Shown here in pieces: positions 46,878 to 55,738 of a DNA stretch of 64,000 bases. The position numbers were made by a program, and so were the translations under genes. Below the pieces are notes generated by a model, which saw nothing but the letters and a program-made list of their open reading frames with translations, ran no database searches and was not told where the DNA came from. This stretch comes from an uncultured Bacteroidota bacterium (GTDB taxonomy: Bacteria; Bacteroidota; Rhodothermia; Balneolales; Balneolaceae): positions 1-64,000 of the forward strand of contig CAJXOH010000002.1 of NCBI GenBank assembly GCA_913057895.1, read 5' to 3'. Position 1 is the stretch's first letter, and each line of letters opens with the position of its first letter.

Positions 46878-47794
46878 CTCGACTCAAGACATGGATAAGG
46901 GCCCTTGAACGTCATCTTTTTGATGATCAAGCCATTTGTTCTGAAGACAAAGCGGTGCGTGATGCCTCTTGGGTCCATTTTCGACTCTTTGAGCTTTTTG
47001 TTGCCGCTTGGGCGATTGCATATGCATGGACGTGGGGACTCTATACATTCAAAAGCTCTGTGGTCATTTTGGAGCTTGGTGTAGCCAATTATCTACCCGT
47101 TGAAAGGCTCTTTGGTATGCCATCCATGGTGATTGCTGCTATCGTTACGCTAGGTATTGCCGCCAGTATCACTAGACTTTCCAGATGGGGATACCTCATT
47201 GCGATGATTGCATTACACCTTCAGTATGTTGTCCGGTTCTCTCAGGGTGAGATTCCTCATAGTTCAAACCTCATAGGTTTTGCCCTTCTCGCCCTAGCAG
47301 TAGGATTCGCCACTCACAAAGACCCAATCGCTCAAGTTCGTTTTTCTTGGGGATTTCTTTGGTTTTTTGTCGGTTTGGGATATACATCTGCAGCCATAAG
47401 TAAGCTTGTTGGTACAGGTGTAACCTGGATTGAAGGACAACATTTGGTGCTTTGGATTCATGAAAAAGCCATTGATTATGCATCCATGACTGGCACATGG
47501 TCCCCTAACATTCTTCAAGCAGCTATCTTAGAGTCCGTCTGGGTTGGCACACTAAGTCTATTTATTGGGTGGTTTACCGAAGCAATTGGGGTCCTTATGT
47601 GGTTCCGGCGATTGCGCCCCTATGTAATTTTGGTGACCATTGGTATGCATTTTGGTATTACATGGACCATGAATATTGTCTTTATTGCTTTTGAAATGCA
47701 GCTTTTCCTCACGGGATTTCCTTGGGCGGAGTGGGCTGCTATGGCGAAACGGCGAATCTACCCCTCAATACCTGTGAAGGAGGCTGACGCATAA
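46874..47794 (+). CDS. HTTM-like multi-pass membrane protein
   Basis: A 306-residue protein with about seven or eight membrane helices. The N-terminal part (FRLFELFVAAWAIAYAWTWGLY) and the later KLVGTGVTWIEGQHLVLWIHEKAIDYAS followed by FTEAIGVLMWFRRLRPYVILVTIGMHFGITWTM resemble the HTTM domain, related to the membrane part of vitamin K-dependent gamma-carboxylase. The C-terminal carboxylase domain is absent, so carboxylation is not implied. It overlaps the upstream partner by 4 nt. Confidence 0.65.
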   Translation: MTRLKTWIRALERHLFDDQAICSEDKAVRDASWVHFRLFELFVAAWAIAYAWTWGLYTFKSSVVILELGVANYLPVERLFGMPSMVIAAIVTLGIAASITRLSRWGYLIAMIALHLQYVVRFSQGEIPHSSNLIGFALLALAVGFATHKDPIAQVRFSWGFLWFFVGLGYTSAAISKLVGTGVTWIEGQHLVLWIHEKAIDYASMTGTWSPNILQAAILESVWVGTLSLFIGWFTEAIGVLMWFRRLRPYVILVTIGMHFGITWTMNIVFIAFEMQLFLTGFPWAEWAAMAKRRIYPSIPVKEADA

Positions 47795-47805
47795 AAGGTG
47801 AATTA

Positions 47806-47824
47806 GCGCAAAATAGGATTGCGC
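47806..47824. terminator. Hairpin after the HTTM-like gene
   Basis: GCGCAA and TTGCGC form a perfect 6-bp stem with a 7-base loop in the 41-bp gap before the methyltransferase gene. There is no T-run, so partial termination or mRNA processing is possible. Confidence 0.3.
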
Positions 47825-47835
47825 ACAATCAATCA

Positions 47836-48708
47836 ATGACTATGAGTACTTTTTGGACGAAGCTTCAGATAAAACACGACGATCATCCCTTTTTATGGTG
47901 GAGTCTAGTATTGGTATCGTTATTCGCATCTCTTGGGGCATTCATAGCCTTCTGGTTTGATGCCCCTTTGTGGATTGGAGCGCTATTAGGCATCGTCCAA
48001 GCTGGGATACTTATGATTTTACTAACGCAGCTGCATACCTACCGTTCTTTGGAGAAGCGTCAAGAGGTGCAACAGGAAAAGACACAAGCTTATGCTCAAA
48101 TTCTTAACCTGGTGACTCCACGGGCCCCTTTACCACCTATGACGCAATGGGCAGCGACACCTGAATTGGCGCTTGAATTAATTCATCAAATGATGATTCA
48201 TCGACCAAAGAATGTCGTTGAATTTGGCAGTGGGTGCTCTAGTATTGTGATGGGATATATTCTCGAAAAACAAAAACAACAGGGTCGTCTACTTTCGATT
48301 GACCATGATGAAGAGTATGCACAGAAAACTCGATCGCAACTATCGCTACATAGTTTACAGGAAATCGTCTCCGTTGTTGATGCACCCTTACGATCTCAAC
48401 CTTCAATCGGTCGTGGTGGAAAACAAACCACGTGGTATTCCCTGGAAGGGCTTGATATTCCAGAGTCTATTGATTTGCTAGTCGTTGACGGTCCTCCTGA
48501 GAAGGTAACGCCTTGGGTTCGCTATCCTGCTGTGCCTGTTTTGCTAGAAAAACTCTCTCAGCATGCTGTGATCGTACTTCACGATACCCATCGAAAGGAT
48601 GAGAAAGCTATTGTTCATGCCTGGAGTGAACGTTTGCCAGGAGCATCTGTCGAGTGGAAGCATACAGACAAAGGGATTGCCATTCTTACGAAGAACGGAA
48701 AAACGTAA
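47836..48708 (+). CDS. Membrane-anchored class I SAM-dependent methyltransferase
   Basis: A 290-residue protein. Two N-terminal membrane helices (about 20-65) precede a coiled region (about 68-88) and a methyltransferase domain with NVVEFGSGCSSIVMGYIL as the SAM-binding motif I (about 124-141), LLSIDHDEEY as motif II and DLLVVDGPPE as motif IV, the layout of Methyltransf_24-type enzymes. The substrate is unknown; the anchor and the neighbouring glycosyltransferase/flippase genes hint at a surface polysaccharide or lipid. Its last 23 bases overlap the convergent flippase gene. Confidence 0.8.
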   Translation: MTMSTFWTKLQIKHDDHPFLWWSLVLVSLFASLGAFIAFWFDAPLWIGALLGIVQAGILMILLTQLHTYRSLEKRQEVQQEKTQAYAQILNLVTPRAPLPPMTQWAATPELALELIHQMMIHRPKNVVEFGSGCSSIVMGYILEKQKQQGRLLSIDHDEEYAQKTRSQLSLHSLQEIVSVVDAPLRSQPSIGRGGKQTTWYSLEGLDIPESIDLLVVDGPPEKVTPWVRYPAVPVLLEKLSQHAVIVLHDTHRKDEKAIVHAWSERLPGASVEWKHTDKGIAILTKNGKT

Positions 48709-50245
48709 GCGAAACCCAGCGCATAAATTGAGTACGGTCTTCTTGACCAATGATGTGAGTCCAAGAGCCTATAAACCAATAGGCAGGCAAATATAGCACT
48801 GTGATCAAGGCCAAACGAACGGGTGGATTCATAGCGGTAAATCCCCATTGTTGAATCATTATCATAAGTGCTCCAATCCCTACACTGACACCCAAGATGG
48901 AGATGTAGCGCTTAAATGGAAGTACTTTGTGGGCTGGCAATTCAAGATGGCGCCCAATTCGGCCAAGATAAAGCCACCAATTGATCACATTTGCTACCAG
49001 TGTAGAGGCTGCTGTACCCACAATTCCAAAAGCTAATGTGGCAGGAATAGATAGTATGAGGTTTAAGACAACCAATTGGATACTCATTCTAAGAACCCCT
49101 TTTGAATCCCCAAATGCCTGCAAAAGGCTTCCATAATGTGTCACACGCAACAGGACAATTGCATTGTAAATCTGGAATGGTAGGACTGCACCACTGTAAT
49201 CTGCCTGATCACTAGATGCAATCCACGCAATTAGATCAGGTGCTACGACAATTGACAAAATGCCCAAAGGCAGAACAAGCAAAGAAACCTTTTCTACTCC
49301 TCGGTACCAAAGCTCCAATAGTTCCTGTCTTTTTCCCTCCAATTGGTAAGCTACAAAGCGAGAAATTAGCACAGAGCCAATGGCAAATGGAATCACCCGA
49401 ATAATGGGTACCTCTTGAGCACCCAACGTATAATCTGCTAAAGCAAATACTGGTAGAAGTATCGATACGACTACTTTATCAATATTGCGATTAAGCTTGT
49501 TTACGTACGAGCTAAGGCCCAATGGCAACGAAAAACGTAGTTGCTCACGAATCGAAATTGGTTCATTTGGATCAGGACCTGTTGCCCCTTCCTCCATTGA
49601 TGTATCTCCATAGGTAGCGTTCTGAGCTAGACGAGCCATGACCCAAACCCCTGAACCAATAGCTCGAATGGATGCATAGCCTACCATCCCGTACACAGCT
49701 CCTACAATCCCATACCCAAGTATCAATGGCACTACAATAGCACCAAATAAGATTGCAGAGGTAAAGGTTTCATACCACGCTGCATCTTTTTGATGATCAA
49801 GGGCGAGCAAAATATTTGACACCGGCCATGTTGGGATTTCAAGAAATACGACCAAGGCAAGCCACGGCAAGACCATCTGCAGCTGCTCAATCGCTTGTGG
49901 ATTCCATTCGGGTAAAATAGAAGGAAGCATACTTGACACCCCGAGGATCAGCCCACCTGCTGCGAGTCCTGCTACCATAAGCATAGCAACAGTTTGTCCT
50001 ACAAATGACACTTTTTGACGGTGCGATATTCGTTCAAAAAAGTAGAAAATGGACTCAGGTAGCCCAAGTGTTGCCAAATTTCTTGCCAACTCATGGATCA
50101 TGAGGATATACCCCATGATGGCAAAATCTTGTTTGATGAGAAGTTGAAGCGTCGTAATCGCAAGTGCCAAATCGATGACGGTCGTCAAAACTCGTGCAAA
50201 GACCACAATTCCAGCCTTTTCCTCCAAGGACCCCTTAGACTTCAT
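48686..50245 (-). CDS. Wzx/MurJ-like polysaccharide flippase
   Basis: A 519-residue membrane protein with about 12-14 helices and the MOP-superfamily pattern: GIVVFARVLTTVIDLALAITTLQLL at the N-terminus, LPLGLSSYVNKLNRNIDKVVVSILL opening the second half and LVANVINWWLYLGRIGRHLE later. It probably moves a lipid-linked glycan across the inner membrane. It is the last gene of the tolC-mlaC-glycosyltransferase operon and overlaps the preceding glycosyltransferase by 4 nt. Cargo cannot be read from sequence. Confidence 0.85.
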   Translation of the reverse strand: MKSKGSLEEKAGIVVFARVLTTVIDLALAITTLQLLIKQDFAIMGYILMIHELARNLATLGLPESIFYFFERISHRQKVSFVGQTVAMLMVAGLAAGGLILGVSSMLPSILPEWNPQAIEQLQMVLPWLALVVFLEIPTWPVSNILLALDHQKDAAWYETFTSAILFGAIVVPLILGYGIVGAVYGMVGYASIRAIGSGVWVMARLAQNATYGDTSMEEGATGPDPNEPISIREQLRFSLPLGLSSYVNKLNRNIDKVVVSILLPVFALADYTLGAQEVPIIRVIPFAIGSVLISRFVAYQLEGKRQELLELWYRGVEKVSLLVLPLGILSIVVAPDLIAWIASSDQADYSGAVLPFQIYNAIVLLRVTHYGSLLQAFGDSKGVLRMSIQLVVLNLILSIPATLAFGIVGTAASTLVANVINWWLYLGRIGRHLELPAHKVLPFKRYISILGVSVGIGALMIMIQQWGFTAMNPPVRLALITVLYLPAYWFIGSWTHIIGQEDRTQFMRWVSLTFFRSS

Positions 50246-51516
50246 ACGTCTTCCTCCTTGAATTGTTGACGTGATTGCTTTGTAAGCGTGTCGAGCAACT
50301 CACAGAGCTTAGACGTCATCGTCTTTGGGGAAATTGCATGGATCCATTCATCTGAGAGTGGAGGCGGTTTTTCTGATAGTCCAAGGAGTTGGTCAAGAAA
50401 CCATTGTGATGCCGCATATAGTTGATCGTCCTTTCGCGAATCAAACTGAGAGCCTTGTCCTGTATCGTGCAAGATTTTCTGTACATCCAGCGAAGATCCT
50501 AACGATAAAATCGGTGATGATGCGGGTAGATAATCCCATAATTTAGCAGGAATAACATCATCTCGATCGGGATGGGAGGATAACAGTAGTATAGAAGCTT
50601 GCTCCAATATGGATGCTCCTTGATTTGAATCGACTGACGATAATAACTCATGCTCAATCCAGGAAAATTGATCTAGAGCATGCAATGACTCATTCGTGGA
50701 ACGAAGAGTTACTTTTGGTATCGTAATTCGTTTTTCTTGAGCAAGCTTTGTCACTTGTCGAAATAGCTTAATCCAAGGATCTATGGGAGAAAGACGCCGA
50801 AACGAACCAAAAAAGACCAATTGGATTCGTTCGGTAGATGATTCTTCAGAGTTATGAGTCTTGCGTTTTTCATCATTATCGAGACTTCCTGCGCTATTGT
50901 GAATCACACTCATCCTAGATGATTGAGCAGGATACTCTTTTTGATACCTCTGCAAGGCTGTGTCTGATGTGAAGGTCATCGCATCGGCCTGGCGTACAAC
51001 GTCAGCTTCACGACGAGCGTCTTTGGCTAGACTAGCATGGGATCGATTTCTCAAAGGTACTCGACTCAGTGACCAAGGATCTCGAAAGTCAGCTACCCAA
51101 GGAATGTCCAATTCACGGGCCACATTCTGCCCCATCCAATGACTAGACCAAGGGTCACCTGTAGAAACCAAACACTCAATCTTCGCAGACTCTCGAAACC
51201 AACGTTTGATGCTGCGTTGATTCCACCAAAAGATGGGCCAAAATCCATCATAGGGAACACGTGCATCCAGCCATGCTCTGATCATCCCAAAGGATGGATC
51301 TGCTTTTGGGGACGACGAACTACGAAGATGATTTAAAGACAGGATTCGGGAAGGGTCTATCCCGAGTGAGTGATCATCCCCCGACTGTGAGGCGAGCGTC
51401 ACGACCCAAGGTTCCCAGCCAAATTCTTCAAAATGTGCTGCCCAGCGACCGGGGCGAAGTGCCCCTACGCGACGTAGAGGTGGGAAAAAAGGCGCTAGTA
51501 GCCCTACACGTCTCAT
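50242..51516 (-). CDS. Glycosyltransferase family 4-like protein
   Basis: I start at the ATG at 51516 (MRRVGLLAPFFPPLRRVGALRPGRWAAHFEEFGWEPWVVT), where the GT-B N-terminal Rossmann fold begins and an ATGA overlap forms with the upstream gene; the longer frame to 51588 runs into that gene. The 424-residue protein has DFRDPWSLSR in the middle, a motif common in GT4-like enzymes of Bacteroidota. The C-terminal half (LVFFGSFRRLSPIDPW... and PAKLWDYLPASSPILSLG) matches the nucleotide-sugar-binding domain. Donor and acceptor are unknown. Confidence 0.85.
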   Translation of the reverse strand: MRRVGLLAPFFPPLRRVGALRPGRWAAHFEEFGWEPWVVTLASQSGDDHSLGIDPSRILSLNHLRSSSSPKADPSFGMIRAWLDARVPYDGFWPIFWWNQRSIKRWFRESAKIECLVSTGDPWSSHWMGQNVARELDIPWVADFRDPWSLSRVPLRNRSHASLAKDARREADVVRQADAMTFTSDTALQRYQKEYPAQSSRMSVIHNSAGSLDNDEKRKTHNSEESSTERIQLVFFGSFRRLSPIDPWIKLFRQVTKLAQEKRITIPKVTLRSTNESLHALDQFSWIEHELLSSVDSNQGASILEQASILLLSSHPDRDDVIPAKLWDYLPASSPILSLGSSLDVQKILHDTGQGSQFDSRKDDQLYAASQWFLDQLLGLSEKPPPLSDEWIHAISPKTMTSKLCELLDTLTKQSRQQFKEEDV

Positions 51517-52595
51517 GAGTCTGTTGCAGCCAAAGGAACCGGATCCGACCCAGTAGGTCTGATTCTTGGTTCCATTGGGGTCATCCAAGATTGGGGTGAG
51601 TTGGCTTTGATCGCTTGAGGAAGAGTGCTTTTGAGTTCAATCCATATTCTGTCTGCAAATTCAAAGAAAGGACGTTTCTGATGCATCCACCCAAAGTGAA
51701 GAACAAAGGGAGTTACCCACATGTAATCACCCTTTCCTGGAATAATGCCAAGGAGCTTTGTTAACAATCGTCGAATCCACCCAGACTTTAACCCCCGGAA
51801 ACTGTACACAAACGCATCGGAGTAGTAAAGACACTCCACATGATGAAAATCAGGGTCTGATTTAGTGTATTGTCCTATGTAGTCTAGTTGCGGGGAAGAG
51901 TGCCCTTGCAGCCATGGATAAACGGGGAGATTCAATTTTGACATGGCCAATGCAAGCGACCATTCACAGGACTCTTCACTACGACCGTGCTCAAGTGTAC
52001 GACTTGTAAAATGGGTTTCGTGACGTCGTTGAAGCATTTCTTTCGCAAGATGATTCACCCTTTGAGTAAGCGCTCCATCTTGGGCGTAAATCATCCCACT
52101 TTGAACACGACTCAAGTACGTCACTCCAAAGCGATTCATGGTTTGCTGGCGTTTACGAGTCAAGATATCCCACAACACACTCGCGTCTTTGGCTCCACCA
52201 AAAAATGAATCCGCAATTTTCATTCCAGTAATGGTATAGCCATAAGTGGATGCAACTCTCCAAAGCGAATCAGGTTTTCTGCACCACACCATGTCACTAT
52301 CCAAGTAAAGATTCTTGGTAAAAGGCATATAGTGATGGGTATTGTGTTTGAAGCCAACAATCGAGGCATGTGCCTCAGCAAGGGGTTCAACCACATCAAA
52401 CAGAGAGTCAAAGCCAACTTCTTTTAGTATGGAGATATGAGCCTCATCGCAAAACAGAGCAATAGGCCGCTTTGTGTCGTATCGACGGAGTGTGTAGACA
52501 CTTGCTACGACATGGCGCAAATACTTTTCTTCGCCATAACAATGATAGACATAGCCTTCATCGGCTAGTTTTTGGGTAGAGAAAGAACGCAACAT
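51513..52595 (-). CDS. GT-A type glycosyltransferase-like protein
   Basis: A 360-residue protein with a nucleotide-diphospho-sugar transferase fold. YVYHCYGEEKYLRHVVASVYTLRRYDTKRPIALFCDE opens the Rossmann-like region, and the DxD-type metal motif appears in NLYLDSDMVWCRKP (about 94-107). It resembles GT8/glycogenin-like or capsular polysaccharide enzymes without a precise match. The C-terminus (about 270-360) is basic and possibly membrane-associated. It follows mlaC by 17 bp and overlaps the next glycosyltransferase by 4 nt. Confidence 0.75.
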   Translation of the reverse strand: MLRSFSTQKLADEGYVYHCYGEEKYLRHVVASVYTLRRYDTKRPIALFCDEAHISILKEVGFDSLFDVVEPLAEAHASIVGFKHNTHHYMPFTKNLYLDSDMVWCRKPDSLWRVASTYGYTITGMKIADSFFGGAKDASVLWDILTRKRQQTMNRFGVTYLSRVQSGMIYAQDGALTQRVNHLAKEMLQRRHETHFTSRTLEHGRSEESCEWSLALAMSKLNLPVYPWLQGHSSPQLDYIGQYTKSDPDFHHVECLYYSDAFVYSFRGLKSGWIRRLLTKLLGIIPGKGDYMWVTPFVLHFGWMHQKRPFFEFADRIWIELKSTLPQAIKANSPQSWMTPMEPRIRPTGSDPVPLAATDS

Positions 52596-52612
52596 AGTAG
52601 CGTCAGGTTAGG

Positions 52613-53287
52613 TTAGATTCGATCTGCCCTTCGTTGTAAACTTTCCAGCAAAGGCTGAAATCCACGGCTTCTCATAATACTTTGAAATTGTCTACGATAG
52701 GACTCGCCTGTGTAGACATCATCGATTGACATATCTAAGATTCTCCATGAACTGTTATCACCTAGTGCCATTACATACAAAACAGGTGTTTCGACCTCTT
52801 CAAATCGTGCTTTGGTATAAACAACATACGTAATGTCTGAGTAATCTCCCGTAGGGCGTAGTTGGTCAGGCTGGGCAATAGCGACAGAATCATAGGTGAT
52901 TTCTGCTCTGTAGATGTCTAAATTCGCGAGTGATTGATCTCGAAGAATACGGGCAAAAAGATCTATAAATCTGCTCCTATCCTGGTCGCTAATAACATCA
53001 AACGTATCTTGTAATGCATGGGCAGCCAATGCCTCAGCGTCTAGTAAATCGAAGACCATTTTACTTAAAACTTCTCGCTCTTCCCCCTCAATGGACTCAT
53101 CTTGGTCTCCAATCAATTGCTTAATCTCCTGATCTCGTTTTTCAAGCTGAGAAACCAGGGATTCACGAACCTCTACTGGAGCGCTTCCAGGTATGGATTG
53201 ACCAAGTACTGGAACAGTAAGTAAGGCGGTGCTCAAAACAAAGCTCAAGCATACAGCTGAGGTTATAAACCTTTTACGTAAAGTCAT
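52613..53287 (-). CDS. mlaC: MlaC/Ttg2D-family periplasmic lipid-binding protein
   Basis: A 224-residue protein with a signal peptide (1-about 29, ending VPVLGQ). The MlaC fold shows LLDAEALAAHALQDTFDVISDQDRSRFIDLFARILRD, then WRILDMSIDDVYTGESYRRQFQSIM near the C-terminus. The family shuttles phospholipids or hopanoids (HpnM belongs here) between membranes. No mlaD, mlaE or mlaF is nearby. It is coupled to tolC by an ATGA overlap and leads into the glycosyltransferase genes. Confidence 0.88.
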   Translation of the reverse strand: MTLRKRFITSAVCLSFVLSTALLTVPVLGQSIPGSAPVEVRESLVSQLEKRDQEIKQLIGDQDESIEGEEREVLSKMVFDLLDAEALAAHALQDTFDVISDQDRSRFIDLFARILRDQSLANLDIYRAEITYDSVAIAQPDQLRPTGDYSDITYVVYTKARFEEVETPVLYVMALGDNSSWRILDMSIDDVYTGESYRRQFQSIMRSRGFQPLLESLQRRADRI

Positions 53288-54675
53288 GGGGTATAGGTGG
53301 TCGATAATGGAATTCCAAGTGCATGGTTAAGACGAATACGAGCCATGCTCCACGCATGATTTGCCCGCATAACCGACGTCTCTAACTCTAGTTCCTTCTT
53401 TAACGCATCAACAAGCTTTTTCACATCTCCAAAGCCATAATCCATATTCAGTTGTTCATGTCGCACCCACTCTTTGGTCTTGACAAGTGCGCGGTCTAGG
53501 GATTGAAGAGTTGACAAAGCCGTTTCCGCTTCTTGAAGACGCTGAACAACATCCAATTGAATTTGTTGTCGTAGAAGTTGCTCCGTCTCCGTTAATTTTT
53601 CTTGTTGAATGGATAGCCTCTCTCCCTTAAGTCGTAGTGACTGCAAGTTTAAATTTTGAGAAATACCTATCCCAAAACGTGCGGATGCATAATTCGTGCT
53701 ATTATTTATAAATGGATTGTCTTGCTTGGGTCGATTGGGTGTGATCGCCCCGCTCGCACTAAGTCCCAGATAGATTGTGGGATATCGCTCAGCTAAAGTG
53801 GCACGCTTTCCTGCCTCAAGAGCCTGTTGGCCTGCATTTACAGCTTTGAGCTCAAGTCTCTGGTCAAATGCTAAGGCTAAAAGATCGGGAAACGGTGGTA
53901 ATGTTACGTCCTGGATCGGTTCGAATCTATCAGGGGAAAGGTCAAGATTTTCTGTAGCAAGAGCCCAAAGTCGATCCATTTGTCGTGAAATTGCCTCTAT
54001 TTGAGCCTTTTGACCTTGGTATTCAAGCTCAAAGACTTCAAATTCAAAAAGGTCTGATTCCGTAAAGTCACTACCACCCTGTTCTAGTTGGGCGTTAATT
54101 TCATCTCTAGCCTGGACGATTAATTCATCTGCATCTTTTACAAGCAGTTCCAGTTCGTTGGATAACTGCAACCCAACATAGATTTCAGCCAATTGAACCT
54201 CAAGACTACTTGATTTTATCTCGGCTTCATATCCTACACGTTCCGCATTGAACGTCGCAGCTTGGATCGCAGATGGGATTGCCCCCCATGTATAGAGAGG
54301 CTGAATCGCCTCAATCTGAGCTCGAGTAAACAATGCCCAATTCTCCCAATCATTATCCAAATATGGGTCTAAATAGAGTTGTCCATCTGGAAATGAACTG
54401 GATTCGACACCAGGCACAAGACCATGTTGTGTCTCCAATCGAACCCTTGGCAAGATGCGTTGGGCTCGTGCATTCCGGATATCCCATTGACTCAACTCAA
54501 CATCTGCCTCAAAAACCCCTACAGCAGGCGTAGACTCAAGGCCTTTCTGGATAAAATCGTCCAATGAGATTGTTTGTGAAGTCTGACTACGTGCTTGCGG
54601 GGCCACAATCAAGAGGCCTATACATAAAGACATCCACCACATACGTACGCGGAACGCTGTATTTAATCGTTTCAT
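53284..54675 (-). CDS. TolC-family outer-membrane channel protein
   Basis: A 463-residue outer-membrane efflux protein. It has a signal peptide (hydrophobic about 12-30, ending ARSQ), the ISLDDFIQKGLESTPAV opening repeat typical of TolC, and long coiled helices with the second repeat starting at FPDLLALAFDQRLELKAVNAGQQAL. It lacks an N-terminal lipobox cysteine. It is first in the operon with mlaC, two glycosyltransferases and a flippase. No membrane-fusion protein gene is present; the nearest transporter is the MMPL protein at 42865-45462, on the same strand. Confidence 0.88.
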   Translation of the reverse strand: MKRLNTAFRVRMWWMSLCIGLLIVAPQARSQTSQTISLDDFIQKGLESTPAVGVFEADVELSQWDIRNARAQRILPRVRLETQHGLVPGVESSSFPDGQLYLDPYLDNDWENWALFTRAQIEAIQPLYTWGAIPSAIQAATFNAERVGYEAEIKSSSLEVQLAEIYVGLQLSNELELLVKDADELIVQARDEINAQLEQGGSDFTESDLFEFEVFELEYQGQKAQIEAISRQMDRLWALATENLDLSPDRFEPIQDVTLPPFPDLLALAFDQRLELKAVNAGQQALEAGKRATLAERYPTIYLGLSASGAITPNRPKQDNPFINNSTNYASARFGIGISQNLNLQSLRLKGERLSIQQEKLTETEQLLRQQIQLDVVQRLQEAETALSTLQSLDRALVKTKEWVRHEQLNMDYGFGDVKKLVDALKKELELETSVMRANHAWSMARIRLNHALGIPLSTTYTP

Positions 54676-54753
54676 AAGTGTTAAAAATACGAAGAACCCA
54701 ACGATTTGTTGCCCAAATGGTGTTTATGTGACGTATCAAGTCGAAATCCTTTG

Positions 54754-54761
54754 TACTTTTG
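54754..54761 (+). promoter_or_regulatory. Candidate -7 element of the his operon promoter
   Basis: TACTTTTG fits TAnnTTTG and is the same word found in front of glnA. It is 76 bases before the hisG ATG. No TTG lies at the expected -33 spacing, so the promoter call rests on the -7 element alone. Confidence 0.4.
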
Positions 54762-54771
54762 TGTGCTAACT

Positions 54772-54799
54772 AAACCCAGACACGTTGCATGTTGGGTTT
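54772..54799 (+). promoter_or_regulatory. Leader hairpin upstream of hisG
   Basis: AAACCCA (54772-54778) pairs with TGGGTTT (54793-54799), and ACA/TGT extend the stem inside after a single bulged G, leaving a 7-base loop. If transcription starts just after the -7 element at 54754, the hairpin lies at the very 5' end of the his mRNA, 38 bases before the hisG ATG. No His-rich leader peptide or U-tract is visible, so classical attenuation is not supported. Confidence 0.4.
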
Positions 54800-54837
54800 C
54801 AAAGAGTTCATCAAATTCTACGATTCAGCTACGTCCT

Positions 54838-55692
54838 ATGTCTAATCTTCGTCTTTGTATCCAAAAAGGGGGACGCCTAAGTGAAAAATCTTTGGGGTTG
54901 TTAAATCAATGCGGGGTATCCGTATCGAATGGTGGGTCTCTAAAAGCAGAAGCACGTCATTTCCCATTGGAAGTCCTTTTTTTACGAGATGATGATATCC
55001 CTCAAGCAGTACAAGATGGGGTGGCCGATGCAGGTATTTTAGGTGAAAACGTAGTCCTTGAATCTGGAAAAAAAATCGACGTCGTAGAAAAGCTTGGCTT
55101 TGGACGATGTCGATTGAGTTTAGCTGTACGAAGAGAGGAGTCGTACGATGACACTGCGTGGTTTGAAGGAAAAAAAATTGCGACCACCTATCCTAGGATT
55201 GTTGAGTCTTACTTACGAGAAAAAGGGGTTTCAGCAGCCATTGAAAAAATTAATGGAAGTGTTGAAATCGCGCCATCGATAGGGCTAGCAGACGGTATTT
55301 GCGATATCGTTAGTACGGGCAGTACACTACTTTCTAATGGGCTTAAAGAGGTTGAAACAATCTTGCGAAGTGAGGCAGTATTAGTAAAACACCCCTCCTT
55401 AGACCCTGAAAAAGATGCGCTTCTTCGTGACCTTGTATTTCGGATTCAATCTGTATTAAAGGCTTCCGAATTCAAGTACATCTTGCTTAATGCGCCAAAT
55501 GAAGCACTTGAGACGATCAAGCAAGAGCTTCCTGGAATGAAGAGTCCCACTATTTTGCCCCTTGCCAAAGAAGGATGGAGTAGCTTGCATAGTGTGATTC
55601 GCGAGGATGATTTTTGGGAACGGATTGGACGTTTAAAAGACCTCGGTGCCGAAGGAATTCTGGTCTGCCCTATTGAAAAAATGATCCTTTGA
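54838..55692 (+). CDS. hisG: ATP phosphoribosyltransferase HisG (long form)
   Basis: First enzyme of histidine synthesis, joining ATP and PRPP. I start at 54838 (MSNLRLCIQKGGRLSEKS), the family N-terminus; the open frame extends to 54706 but reads through the leader. The 284-residue protein is the long form, with a two-lobed catalytic part (GVADAGILGENVV; SVEIAPSIGLADGICDIVSTGSTLL) and a C-terminal ACT-like regulatory domain (about 210-284) for histidine feedback. It therefore needs no HisZ. Confidence 0.95.
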   Translation: MSNLRLCIQKGGRLSEKSLGLLNQCGVSVSNGGSLKAEARHFPLEVLFLRDDDIPQAVQDGVADAGILGENVVLESGKKIDVVEKLGFGRCRLSLAVRREESYDDTAWFEGKKIATTYPRIVESYLREKGVSAAIEKINGSVEIAPSIGLADGICDIVSTGSTLLSNGLKEVETILRSEAVLVKHPSLDPEKDALLRDLVFRIQSVLKASEFKYILLNAPNEALETIKQELPGMKSPTILPLAKEGWSSLHSVIREDDFWERIGRLKDLGAEGILVCPIEKMIL

Positions 55693-55738
55693 CCTCATTT
55701 ATCACCCTTCTAATAACCTTTGTCTAGTCATCACCCAA

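Noticed and set aside
46874-47794. Vitamin K-dependent gamma-carboxylase
   Set aside because: Only the membrane part resembles that family; the C-terminal carboxylase domain is absent, so the enzymatic call was not made.
47806-47824. Hairpin as a true rho-independent terminator
   Set aside because: Perfect stem but no T-run on either strand; listed only as a weak candidate.
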